From Pseudomonas kermanshahensis (GTDB lineage Bacteria; Pseudomonadota; Gammaproteobacteria; Pseudomonadales; Pseudomonadaceae), in assembly GCF_014269205.2 (NCBI RefSeq), contig NZ_JABWRY020000001.1:124001-188000 (forward strand): a DNA stretch of 64,000 nt. The letters are read 5' to 3'. Below the pieces are notes generated by a model. The model saw only the letters and a list, made by a program, of their open reading frames with translations, did no database searches and was not told the DNA's origin. The first letter of the stretch is position 1, and each line of letters opens with the position of its first letter. Positions 1-7,557 of this stretch are shown here, one piece after another. A program made the translations under genes and the position numbers.

Positions 1-1068
1 GGGCGCATTCTGCAGGGCGCGGGGGCGATTTCCGCCGCCGTCATGGCACTGCTGTCCGACCTGACCCGGGAACAGCATCGCACCAAGGCCATGGCCATGA
101 TCGGCATGAGCATCGGCCTGTCGTTCGCTGTCGCCATGGTCGTCGGCCCGCTGTTGACCCGTGCCTACGGGCTGTCAGGATTGTTCTTGTCCACGGCAGG
201 GCTTGCGCTGGTGGGCACCCTGCTGATCGCCTTCGTCGTGCCTAGCACTCACAGCACCTTGCAGCACCGTGAGTCGGGCGTTGCCCGCCAGGCACTGGGC
301 CCGACCCTGCGCCATCCGGACCTTCTGCGCCTGGACATCAGTATCTTCATCCTCCACGCCATCCTCATGGCCAGCTTCGTCGCACTGCCCTTGGCCTTCG
401 TCGAGCGTGGCGGCCTGCCCAAGGAAGAGCACTGGTGGGTCTACCTGACCGCGCTGTTCATCTCATTTTTTGCAATGATCCCGTTCATCATCTACGGCGA
501 AAAAAAGCGCAAGATGAAACGCGTACTGGCCGGAGCGGTCAGTGTGTTGCTGCTGGTCGAGGTGTTCTTCTGGCAGTGGGCTGACAACTTGCGCGGACTG
601 GTGATTGGCACCGTGGTATTCTTTACCGCATTCAACCTGCTGGAAGCCTCGCTGCCTTCGTTGGTGAGCAAGGTGTCGCCTGCGGGTGGCAAGGGAACGG
701 CGATGGGGGTGTACTCCACCAGCCAGTTCCTGGGCGCCGCCCTGGGGGGCATCCTCGGTGGCTGGTTGTTCCAGCACGGTGGGCTGAACATGGTGTTCCT
801 CGGTTGCGCGCTGCTGTGTGCCGTATGGTTGGTCGTCGCGTTGCGCATGAACGAGCCGCCGTATGTGACCAGCCTGCGCATGCCGCTGACGCCCGAGGCA
901 GTCCGGGAAGCCGGGTTGACCGAACGCCTGATGGCCGTGCCGGGTGTGACCGACGCCGTTGTGGTGGCAGAAGAAGCCGCCATCTATATCAAACTGGATA
1001 CGAAAATTTTGGACCGTACGACCCTCGAGCGTCTGGTGAACCCAGCCTCTTCGGCGTGCGAAGCCTAG
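1..1068 (+). CDS. MFS transporter, 5'-truncated by the window edge
   Basis: The reading frame is open from base 1, and the first visible residues (GRILQGAGAISAAV) match the middle of an MFS protein, so the true start lies upstream. About 355 residues are visible, with several hydrophobic segments typical of the second half of a 12-TM drug/metabolite permease. After the last membrane segment (about residue 280) there is a soluble tail of about 65 residues with a VPGVTDAVVV stretch that resembles a ferredoxin-like HMA fold. The gene ends 9 bp before ssb. This MFS-ssb pairing is a known order in Pseudomonas. The substrate cannot be told from sequence. Confidence 0.85.
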   Translation, partial: GRILQGAGAISAAVMALLSDLTREQHRTKAMAMIGMSIGLSFAVAMVVGPLLTRAYGLSGLFLSTAGLALVGTLLIAFVVPSTHSTLQHRESGVARQALGPTLRHPDLLRLDISIFILHAILMASFVALPLAFVERGGLPKEEHWWVYLTALFISFFAMIPFIIYGEKKRKMKRVLAGAVSVLLLVEVFFWQWADNLRGLVIGTVVFFTAFNLLEASLPSLVSKVSPAGGKGTAMGVYSTSQFLGAALGGILGGWLFQHGGLNMVFLGCALLCAVWLVVALRMNEPPYVTSLRMPLTPEAVREAGLTERLMAVPGVTDAVVVAEEAAIYIKLDTKILDRTTLERLVNPASSACEA

Positions 1069-1077
1069 GAGAACGTT

Positions 1078-1629
1078 ATGGCCCGTGGGGTTAACAAAGT
1101 CATTCTGGTCGGCACCTGTGGCCAGGATCCCGAAGTCCGCTACCTGCCCAACGGTAACGCCGTGACCAACCTGAGCCTGGCTACCAGCGAGCAGTGGACC
1201 GACAAGCAGTCGGGCCAGAAGGTCGAGCGTACCGAGTGGCACCGTGTGTCGCTGTTCGGCAAGGTTGCCGAAATCGCCGGCGAATACCTGCGCAAGGGTT
1301 CGCAGGTGTACATCGAAGGCAAGCTGCAGACCCGCGAGTGGGAAAAAGACGGCATCAAGCGCTACACCACCGAGATCATCGTCGACATCAACGGCACCAT
1401 GCAGCTGCTGGGCGGCCGTCCGCAGAACCAGCAAGGTGGCGGCGACCAGTACAACCAGGGTGGTGGCAACAACTACAACCAGGGTGGCCAGCAGCAACAA
1501 TACAACCAGGCGCCACCACGTCAGCAGGCCCAGCGCCCGCAACAGGCTCCTCAGCGCCCAGCGCCGCAGCAGCCAGCGCCGCAGCCGGCGGCTGACTTTG
1601 ACAGCTTTGATGACGATATTCCGTTCTAA
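1078..1629 (+). CDS. ssb: Single-stranded DNA-binding protein
   Basis: The 183-residue protein coats single-stranded DNA in replication, recombination and repair. An N-terminal OB fold (about residues 1-110, starting [12 protein letters not shown]) is followed by a Gly/Asn/Gln/Pro-rich disordered linker (about 115-172). The protein ends in the acidic tip DDDIPF, which is the docking peptide for SSB partner proteins. The ATG has a GGAGAA Shine-Dalgarno just upstream. A rho-independent terminator follows the stop by about 36 bp. Length and tail are normal for a gamma-proteobacterial SSB. Confidence 0.97.
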   Translation: MARGVNKVILVGTCGQDPEVRYLPNGNAVTNLSLATSEQWTDKQSGQKVERTEWHRVSLFGKVAEIAGEYLRKGSQVYIEGKLQTREWEKDGIKRYTTEIIVDINGTMQLLGGRPQNQQGGGDQYNQGGGNNYNQGGQQQQYNQAPPRQQAQRPQQAPQRPAPQQPAPQPAADFDSFDDDIPF

Positions 1630-1664
1630 GCAACGATAAAGACGAGTTTGTACAACAGTCTTTG

Positions 1665-1692
1665 AAAGGCCCCGCGCTAGCGGGGCCTTTCG
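1665..1692 (+). terminator. Rho-independent terminator of ssb
   Basis: An 11-bp perfect stem (AAAGGCCCCGC / GCGGGGCCTTT) with a 4-nt loop GCTA is followed by a short T-rich tail. It sits directly downstream of ssb and separates it from the minus-strand accessory island. Confidence 0.9.
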
Positions 1693-1715
1693 TTTCTGCA
1701 GTGTGTCGACAGAAG

Positions 1716-2108
1716 TTATACATCACAGTAAGCACTTACGCCGTCTATCATGACGTGCTCAGCGGTAATCTCCAATTTTAGAGCCCCGTTATCAGCATTC
1801 AGACGAATAATACCGTTTTCTTTCGTAATGTTTAGGTCAAGCATGCAGTTTGATTGCATGCCAGAAATTTGCAGTTCTCTGACGCCTACGGCTAGCAGTC
1901 TTAACTGGATGCGGTTGAATCCTGCGGTTTTCCACTTTGTGGGTGGGTGATTGGGGAATTCCCTCAGGTCAAACCTTAGGAGGACTTTTGGGCCATCACG
2001 CTGAATTTCAATGCCATGCACATTGACACCTTTTAGTAAGGGCGTGTCCTCCCCGTATAGGGAGTTAAGTGCTGTCGGGTCGACAAGGTGTTCAGTCCAA
2101 TTAATCAT
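1716..2108 (-). CDS. Imm50-family immunity protein (orphan)
   Basis: The 130-residue soluble protein has an LYGEDTPLL motif near residue 18, then GPKVLLRFDL and PPTKW, which is the pattern I associate with the Imm50 immunity family of polymorphic toxin systems. Its ATG overlaps the stop of the upstream RHS remnant by 4 bp (ATGA), and GAGG inside that remnant serves as ribosome site. No toxin domain remains between the RHS core and this gene, so it looks like an immunity gene left behind after its toxin was deleted. Family assignment is by eye and would need a Pfam check. Confidence 0.7.
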   Translation of the reverse strand: MINWTEHLVDPTALNSLYGEDTPLLKGVNVHGIEIQRDGPKVLLRFDLREFPNHPPTKWKTAGFNRIQLRLLAVGVRELQISGMQSNCMLDLNITKENGIIRLNADNGALKLEITAEHVMIDGVSAYCDV

Positions 2109-2428
2109 TTTGCCTCGCTAAGAATCCCATTAGTATTCAGTCCGCCGGATAAGCCAATAGCATCACTTTCGACATACCGCCAAGTCTGCGGGTCATGACC
2201 ACGGAAGTAATTGTAGTGCAGCCCGCTCTCAGCGTCGTAGTACTGCCCAGGAAAGCACAGGTTGAGCAACGTCTGTTGTCCTGAACCCTGCGGATCCTGA
2301 TTCAAGCCCTACAAGTAAGTGGTAAAGCCTTGGCTGGTAATTTTGGCGACGCGCTGGCCAAGGCTGTTGTACCGGTACTGCGCCGCCAATTGGTCGTTGA
2401 TCTGTACATAGGCCAAGCGATTTACGCG
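2105..2428 (-). pseudogene. RHS-repeat core C-terminus, degraded
   Basis: In one frame the minus strand reads YRYNSLGQRVAK, then a TAG stop at 2309-2311, then NLCFPGQYYDAESGLHYNYF and YVESDAIGLSGGLNT, the hallmark end of RHS toxin-delivery proteins. Three lesions are visible. There is no start or N-terminal part (the frame opens after a TGA at 2429-2431). A nonsense codon occurs where a Tyr codon is likely. The DHLGTPR-type segment normally found between the two halves is missing. After GGLNT only NGILSEAK remains before the stop, so the variable toxin domain is gone. The stop overlaps the Imm50 gene. Confidence 0.8.
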
Positions 2429-2527
2429 TCATAATCTTTCACGTAATTCGCGTATTTCATCAGGTAATATTTTTATTGTCCTAATTTCTGGTGTGCACTC
2501 AGCTATCTTTTTCCATTTTGCTCCTGA

Positions 2528-2640
2528 TTAGCACGTAGGAATCTTTGGGGTTTGGTAGCCGAACATGATGGATTCGCTTCACATGCTTCCTCAAAACCAG
2601 ATGCGTAATGATTAGGTGAATTGTCTCGAGTATTTCATCA
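2528..2640 (-). pseudogene. Broken second copy of the C-terminus of the secreted protein at 3912-4430
   Basis: Read across frames, the minus strand gives DEILETI, then SGFEEACEANPS, then after a frame change MFGYQTPKIPTC and a TAA stop (2528-2530). This lines up with the end of the intact gene upstream, DDILNLV, PPGFEEACEVHPTMFGCPKPKLPMC (split here for display), including position of the stop. At least one frameshift separates the pieces. The same frame continues after the stop (2429-2527) as about 32 codons ending in EIRELRERL, of unknown origin. The copy is evidence of past tandem duplication and decay in this island. Confidence 0.65.
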
Positions 2641-2678
2641 AGATCCTTGGGGGCTTATCTTGTAGGCCGCTCCCCGAT

Positions 2679-3242
2679 TTACTGGCCTTGTTGATTGTGA
2701 TTCCGTTGACCTAATACCTGAATATTGAATAACTCACGATCTACTGGGTCAAATATATTCACACTTGGGTTCACCTTGGTGGAAATAAATCCAAGGCCCA
2801 CATCGTCATGCGGGTATATAAACAATCCAAGCCTCTCAAAATAGATGAAAATATGTCCGCAAAGCCCGCCCAGTGTCATTTGGATATAATAGGCTTTATA
2901 GAGAAGATTTATATTCTCCTCTGTAATTGGTACATTCCTGAATCCATCGCCGTCAACAATGCTATAGGGTGAGCTTAATAGCGGCTCGATAAATTTCTTC
3001 ACATCTGAATCGCTGTATTCATACAGGGGTTTCAGGTCGCTTATATCACAACCTAGAGTCAGGCTTGATATTGCGGAAACTCCAAATTCAATCTCTTTCC
3101 TAACTAGGTTGTCAAGTATGGATATTGCAATCTCGCCCCCGTGCCTTATCTTGTTGCCAATGTAATAAAAATATCCATAATATCCGTGTGAGCTAGTGTA
3201 GCTTTCAAGGCATATACTGTTTTTGAAATCTTCTATGATCAT
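2679..3242 (-). CDS. Unknown AT-rich protein, possible immunity or accessory protein
   Basis: I do not recognise this 187-residue protein. It has no signal peptide or clear membrane span; it has an acidic, Ile/Tyr-rich composition typical of AT-rich cargo in RHS islands, and a C-terminal segment YPHDDVGLGF near residue 145. Base composition is far lower in GC than the core genes on either side, which points to transfer. It lies between the broken secreted-protein copy and a spacer with short repeats. Its place in a toxin/immunity island suggests an immunity role, but nothing in the sequence proves it. Confidence 0.5.
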   Translation of the reverse strand: MIIEDFKNSICLESYTSSHGYYGYFYYIGNKIRHGGEIAISILDNLVRKEIEFGVSAISSLTLGCDISDLKPLYEYSDSDVKKFIEPLLSSPYSIVDGDGFRNVPITEENINLLYKAYYIQMTLGGLCGHIFIYFERLGLFIYPHDDVGLGFISTKVNPSVNIFDPVDRELFNIQVLGQRNHNQQGQ

Positions 3243-3292
3243 ACATTAATCAACCTTAATTGCAGTGCCATTAGCTGCTGCCTGCGGGGAGG

Positions 3293-3348
3293 TAGGACAG
3301 GATTGATTGATACTGATTTAGGACAGATGTGGGACAAGAATAGGACAG
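3293..3348 (+). repeat. Three TAGGACAG repeats in an island spacer
   Basis: TAGGACAG occurs at 3293-3300, 3319-3326 and 3341-3348, with a related GTGGGACAAG at 3329-3338, all in the same orientation within 56 bp. Repeated short boxes of this kind are found at transposon ends, but no transposase is adjacent. Function is unknown. The surrounding non-coding stretch (3243-3515) otherwise holds only the hairpin at 3421-3459. Confidence 0.5.
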
Positions 3349-3420
3349 CTTCCGCCATCACCGATGGAAGAGGTAATTGAGAGACTGCGAGATGGGACTG
3401 AAGGACGGGAGATTGGGGGG

Positions 3421-3459
3421 AGCGCTACACCGGGGGGGCAAGTCGTAGCGCTCTTTTTC
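3421..3459 (+). terminator. Terminator-like hairpin in the island spacer
   Basis: An 8-bp perfect stem (AGCGCTAC / GTAGCGCT) is followed by CTTTTTC on the plus strand. No plus-strand gene precedes it, so it may be the relic of a lost gene or part of a mobile end. Confidence 0.55.
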
Positions 3460-3515
3460 TCGCGGGTAAATAACCCACCCTACAAGACTGAGATTAGATG
3501 GTCCGACTGTAGGAA

Positions 3516-3893
3516 TTAGCTTTCGTCTGAACATGGATAGCCTGTCATGTCGAGTGAAAGAGACAGTTCTGAAATCAACTTAACCAAAGACTTAGAAAAC
3601 TTTAATGGAAGTACTACGGTTTCATCAAGGCTGTAATAAACAGCAATCCTAAAAACTGAATCCTCTAGCGCCAATCTTTCTCCAAGAACCTTCAACCCTT
3701 CGATAAAATCGCATGCAGTTTTATCGAACACCAGCCAGTCATTAAAATCGAAATCATTTATCGATATGGATAGATGACCCGTTTTTGAACTTACGCTACT
3801 CATATATTTATTGGGCAGTTTCATCGCCAATGCAGCAAGCTCTGAACAGTCAGTATTTTTTATTACAATCTCAAGGCTGCATTCATAAATCAT
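3516..3893 (-). CDS. Unknown small protein, likely partner of the secreted protein upstream
   Basis: The 125-residue cytosolic-looking protein has no signal peptide. AAGG lies 8 bp before its ATG. It starts 18 bp after the stop of the secreted protein (3912-4430) on the same strand, the spacing of a two-gene unit. Small size, acidic character, AT-rich codons and position behind an exported protein suggest an immunity or chaperone role. I recognise no family, so this is inference from context. Confidence 0.5.
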   Translation of the reverse strand: MIYECSLEIVIKNTDCSELAALAMKLPNKYMSSVSSKTGHLSISINDFDFNDWLVFDKTACDFIEGLKVLGERLALEDSVFRIAVYYSLDETVVLPLKFSKSLVKLISELSLSLDMTGYPCSDES

Positions 3894-3911
3894 CTTAGGT
3901 ACCTTGTAAAA

Positions 3912-4430
3912 TTAGCACATTGGAAGTTTAGGCTTTGGGCAGCCGAACATTGTAGGATGCACCTCGCAGGCCTCTTCAAAGCCAGGAGGAAGTATTAGCG
4001 GAGGTACTAAGTTTAGAATATCGTCAATTCCCCCGCCCCCGCCCTTGTTATCTGGCTTAGGCTTACCTTTTTCCAACCACTCCTTGTGGTACTCATCGGC
4101 TACATCTTTCGAAACCTGCCCATTAGGCCCCTTCAGATCATTCATGTCACCTTGTTTGTGGAACCACTTCCAAAAGGCCCTCGGTAAGCGGAATAAACAT
4201 TTCGCCATGTAGAGGTCGACTTTTGGCTCTGGCCGGCTTACCGGGCCAATGCCGAGATAGTCATATTCGTATTTCGTACTAAACGCCTGGCAAAGTGCAG
4301 TGGCAGATGCATTGGGTGGCACAATATTCCCAATACTCCATTCCTTATCACCCGCAACCGCAAGAACACTACAGCTGACCAATAGAGCGGCCAGTATTGC
4401 TTTCATCCATGTAAATCGCACTGTTTCCAT
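3912..4430 (-). CDS. Unknown exported protein with Gly-rich linker and Cys-containing C-terminus
   Basis: About 172 residues. A Sec-type signal peptide is visible (KAILAALLVSCSVLAVAG followed by DKEW), so the mature protein is periplasmic or secreted. The start could be the ATG at 4430 or at 4406 (MKAIL). The mature part has a Cys-containing N-terminal half, a KPDNKGGGGGIDD linker near residue 135, and a C-terminal tail with three Cys (EEACEV, MFGCPK, LPMC). A broken paralogue of its last 35 residues lies at 2528-2640. With the small gene behind it, it may be an effector/immunity pair. No family recognised. Confidence 0.55.
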   Translation of the reverse strand: METVRFTWMKAILAALLVSCSVLAVAGDKEWSIGNIVPPNASATALCQAFSTKYEYDYLGIGPVSRPEPKVDLYMAKCLFRLPRAFWKWFHKQGDMNDLKGPNGQVSKDVADEYHKEWLEKGKPKPDNKGGGGGIDDILNLVPPLILPPGFEEACEVHPTMFGCPKPKLPMC

Positions 4431-4599
4431 CCTTGGTGTGTATTGCAACAAGGATTATATACAGGTTGAGTTGCTTCAGCGGGAGAGTGCCTGGCGGGAT
4501 TTTACGTGATCTGTGGCGGTGTTCACTGCTTGCAAGTATGCAATGTGGCAACCGACCCAGCGTCAAAGTCGCCGCGAATTCAGGCTTTGCTGCCGCGTT

Positions 4600-4632
4600 G
4601 CGGCAGATCGCGGGGCAAGCCCGCTCCCACAA
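4600..4632 (+). repeat. Single REP element
   Basis: The sequence GCGGGGCAAGCCCGCTCCCACA is characteristic of the Pseudomonas REP palindrome and recurs in this window next to fdhE, selB and rtcB. Here it is a lone unit between the accessory island and the MocR gene. Confidence 0.75.
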
Positions 4633-4663
4633 CAATGGATGACCATACTTTTCGTACAAAAAC

Positions 4664-6058
4664 CTAGTAAAAAAGCCGCGGCTCCGGCGAATCCAGCAAG
4701 CTGACCAGCTTGGTCAGGGCAAAGCCCAACTCCGCGCGGCTTGGCGTCATCAGTGCGATACGCACGCCGCAGGTGGCAGCGCTGCGCTCCGGCAGGAACT
4801 GACTGCCACTGACCACGGTGACGCCATTGTTGCGCGCCAGGGTGGCAAATTCGTCGCTGGTCCACGGCTCGGGCAGCTCCAGCCAAAGATGGAAACTGTT
4901 GGGCTGGCTGCGGACCTTGTAGTTACCCAGGATCTCGCGGGCCATTTGCTGGCGCGCGGCCGCTTCGTCCTGCTGCACCTGCACCAGTTGGTCGGCCATG
5001 CCGCTGTTGATCAGGTTGCTGGCCAGTTGCGCCATCAACGGCGAGGGCATCCAGACGCTGCTGCGCACCATCGACGAGAGCCGCGAAAGGGTTTGGGGCG
5101 GGGCATAGAGGTAACCGATCCGCAGCGCGGGGAGCACGCTTTTGGACAAGCTGGTCAGGTACACCGAGCGCTCTGGGGCATAGGCCGCCAACGGTTTGTA
5201 ATCAGGGGCCGGTTCAAGGAAGCCATAGATATCGTCATCGACGATGAACAGGTCGAACTCGCGGGCGATTTCGGCGATGGCTTCACGGCGCGCGTGGGGC
5301 ATGATCGAGTTGGTCGGGTTCTGGTGGGTGGTCACGCACACCAGCAGGGAAGGGCGGTGCTCCAGGCACGCCGCGCGCAAGGCCTCGGGAATTAAACCGT
5401 GCTCGTCCATGGCCACGCCGCGCAGGCGGCGCCCCATGCTGTGCGCCAGGGAAATGATGCCCGGGTAGCAGAATGACTCGCAGAGGATGACGTCATCGTT
5501 CTTGGACAAACTGCTGATGGCCACCAGCAGCCCGTGTTGGGCGCCCGAGGTCAGCACCACCTGCTGCCAGTTCGCTTCGGGTAGCCAGCGTTGAATCCAA
5601 GCCGCACCGGCCTGCTTGTGCGTCGCGTGACCACCCTCGGTGACGTAATCGAGCACCTGGGCCAGGTCGGGAGATGCTGCCAGTTCGTTTATAGCCCCGC
5701 GCAACCAGTCGGTCATGTGCGCGTCATTGGGTTTGATGATCGAAAGGTCGATCTGGCCACTCTCGCGCTCGGCTGGCGCAGGCATGGGGCGTGCTGCCGA
5801 GGCTGGCGCATGCGCCGGGCGTTGCTGTAACACAAAGGTGCCGCGGCCGACCTCGCCCACCACCAGGCCCCGTTTGGCGGCTTCGTCATAGGCGCGCCCA
5901 ATGGTGCCAGGCGTCACGTTCAATGATTCGGCCAAGTCCTTGAGGGTCGGCAGGCGATCGCCAGCGGTCAGTCGGCCGCTGCCGATGTCCTGTTCGAGGG
6001 CGTCGGCGATCATCAGATAGACCGGCTGCGCCAGGTCGCTGTAGTGAGGAACCCACAT
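4664..6058 (-). CDS. MocR-type regulator (GntR helix-turn-helix fused to aminotransferase fold)
   Basis: About 464 residues from the start MWVPHYSDLAQPVY. A GntR winged helix covers about residues 1-75 (AGDRLPTLKDLAESLNVTPG), followed by a fold-type I PLP aminotransferase domain. The expected PLP-lysine motif SLSKSVLPALRIG is present, as are the conserved N in HQNPTN and D in VDDDIYGF. Such proteins act as PLP-dependent transcription factors, usually for an adjacent divergent gene. Here that is the oxygenase operon at 6501, and repeated 16-bp sites lie in the shared 440-bp region. A GTG start 42 bp upstream is possible, but the family usually starts at the position chosen. Confidence 0.88.
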   Translation of the reverse strand: MWVPHYSDLAQPVYLMIADALEQDIGSGRLTAGDRLPTLKDLAESLNVTPGTIGRAYDEAAKRGLVVGEVGRGTFVLQQRPAHAPASAARPMPAPAERESGQIDLSIIKPNDAHMTDWLRGAINELAASPDLAQVLDYVTEGGHATHKQAGAAWIQRWLPEANWQQVVLTSGAQHGLLVAISSLSKNDDVILCESFCYPGIISLAHSMGRRLRGVAMDEHGLIPEALRAACLEHRPSLLVCVTTHQNPTNSIMPHARREAIAEIAREFDLFIVDDDIYGFLEPAPDYKPLAAYAPERSVYLTSLSKSVLPALRIGYLYAPPQTLSRLSSMVRSSVWMPSPLMAQLASNLINSGMADQLVQVQQDEAAARQQMAREILGNYKVRSQPNSFHLWLELPEPWTSDEFATLARNNGVTVVSGSQFLPERSAATCGVRIALMTPSRAELGFALTKLVSLLDSPEPRLFY

Positions 6059-6270
6059 AGAAATGGCACCAAAGGCTGCAAGAACGCGGAAGCCTAGCAC
6101 GAAAGGTCTGATAGGAGTAATTGTGTTTTCTTGTAGGCAAATTACATCGATTGAGCTGGCTTTTGCCGGCCAGATGAGCGACTGAACGTCCTTCAGCTTC
6201 GGCAGCGCTCGGCGAACTGCTTCAGGGAATTCAGTGGTTTTTCCAGAAATCTTTTGAAATCAATAAGTTG

Positions 6271-6361
6271 ATTGAATCGATGCAATCGATGTGCTCGCAC
6301 TATGCTGAAATAAATTGAGTCGATTCTATTTTTGTAATTACAATGATTGAGTCGATGCAAT
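6271..6361. promoter_or_regulatory. Three phased 16-bp sites, likely MocR operators
   Basis: ATTGAATCGATGCAAT (6271-6286), ATTGAGTCGATTCTAT (6314-6329) and ATTGAGTCGATGCAAT (6346-6361) are direct repeats spaced 43 and 32 bp start to start, close to four and three helical turns. A related half, ACATCGATTGAG, lies in reverse near 6145 by the MocR gene. MocR regulators commonly bind direct repeats between their own gene and the target, so these are good candidate sites. Confidence 0.65.
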
Positions 6362-6500
6362 TTGCGGGGTGCCGCCCAGGCTCCACTTATCTCATCGCAC
6401 AGCTGTGAACGGCTTCAAAAAAAGACAACGTCTGCCGCCTCTGCCCGGCTAAGCACGACACCGAATGGCCTCAAGCTAGCTCAATGGAATATCACTCGAA

Positions 6501-7526
6501 ATGGAAAGCGCACACCTGCAACAGGGAGCCGAGCCTCAGACTTCACTGGAGATCCGCCTGCCTTGGGTAACCTCAAGTGCCTGGCAAACCTTGCTGAACA
6601 ATACCCCCCTCGATTTTGAAACCAGCAAAGAGCTCTACCCTCAGCTCAAGGATCAGGCGCAGGAGGTGCTGGGCAACGCACTGTGCCAGCAGATTCGTGG
6701 TTTCGTTGAAGACCCGCAACTGACCAGCATGATCGTGCGCAATTGCCCACGCGACCGTGACGTACCTCCTACGCCGTACTCGGGTGTGCTCAGCCCGCGC
6801 AGCACGCCGATTGCCTGCCTGGTCAGCCTGACCATGCAGAGCCTGATGGGCATCAACCCGATCGTTTATGAGGGGGAGAACGACGGCCGGCTGTTCCGCC
6901 ATGTCATTCCGGCACGCACTTCATCCAGCCACAAGAGCTCCCACGGTTCGCGGCTACGTTTTTCCTACCACGTCGACAACCCCGACCTGCCGCTGTCATC
7001 CGAACCACTCGGCACGGCCTCCTGCTGCCCGGAATACCTGTCGTTCTTTGGCATGCGCTGCGACCCGCGCATCAGCACAACGCTGGTCAACCTCGATGCG
7101 GTAGTGGCGGCGCTGCCGTCGGCCACCGTGCGTGAGCTTTGCCTGCCTCAGTTCGAAATCCGCCGCCCCGACTCGTTTACCGCCAATCGGCGATGCACCG
7201 CCGAGTTGCCCGTGCTGGCGCATGGCAATGCCGGCGAGTGGTTGTGCCGTTTCGACAGCGAGAACACCCACGGCCTGAACCTGCGTGCCGAGCAAGCCCT
7301 GGCCAGCTTGCGCGGTGTGCTGGAGACCCGCCGCTTCGACGAGCCACACCTGCTGCTGCCGGGCGACTTCATGATTTTCAAGAATCAGCGTGTGTTGCAT
7401 GCCCGTGATGGCTTCGAGCCGCAGAACGACGGTGCCGACCGCTGGCTGTTGCGCCTGTTCGCGGTCAACGACCTGAACCGAGTGCATTTCGCCCGTGCGG
7501 ACCACCTCTACGAAGTGCGCTCCTGA
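6501..7526 (+). CDS. Fe(II)/2-oxoglutarate-dependent oxygenase, TauD/clavaminate-synthase-like
   Basis: The 341-residue protein has the facial triad of this superfamily: H157 and D159 in YHVDNPD, and the distal H300 in RVLHARDGF. R314 in DRWLLRLF is placed to bind 2-oxoglutarate. The layout resembles amino-acid hydroxylases of the VioC/AsnO group more than taurine dioxygenase, so a free or carrier-bound amino acid is a reasonable substrate guess. It is the first gene of an oxygenase-permease-dehydrogenase run, divergent from MocR. No strong ribosome site is seen before the ATG, and the leader from the last operator is about 140 nt. Confidence 0.82.
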   Translation: MESAHLQQGAEPQTSLEIRLPWVTSSAWQTLLNNTPLDFETSKELYPQLKDQAQEVLGNALCQQIRGFVEDPQLTSMIVRNCPRDRDVPPTPYSGVLSPRSTPIACLVSLTMQSLMGINPIVYEGENDGRLFRHVIPARTSSSHKSSHGSRLRFSYHVDNPDLPLSSEPLGTASCCPEYLSFFGMRCDPRISTTLVNLDAVVAALPSATVRELCLPQFEIRRPDSFTANRRCTAELPVLAHGNAGEWLCRFDSENTHGLNLRAEQALASLRGVLETRRFDEPHLLLPGDFMIFKNQRVLHARDGFEPQNDGADRWLLRLFAVNDLNRVHFARADHLYEVRS

Positions 7527-7557
7527 TCTTTCTCAACGACTCGATGGAAGTAACGAT

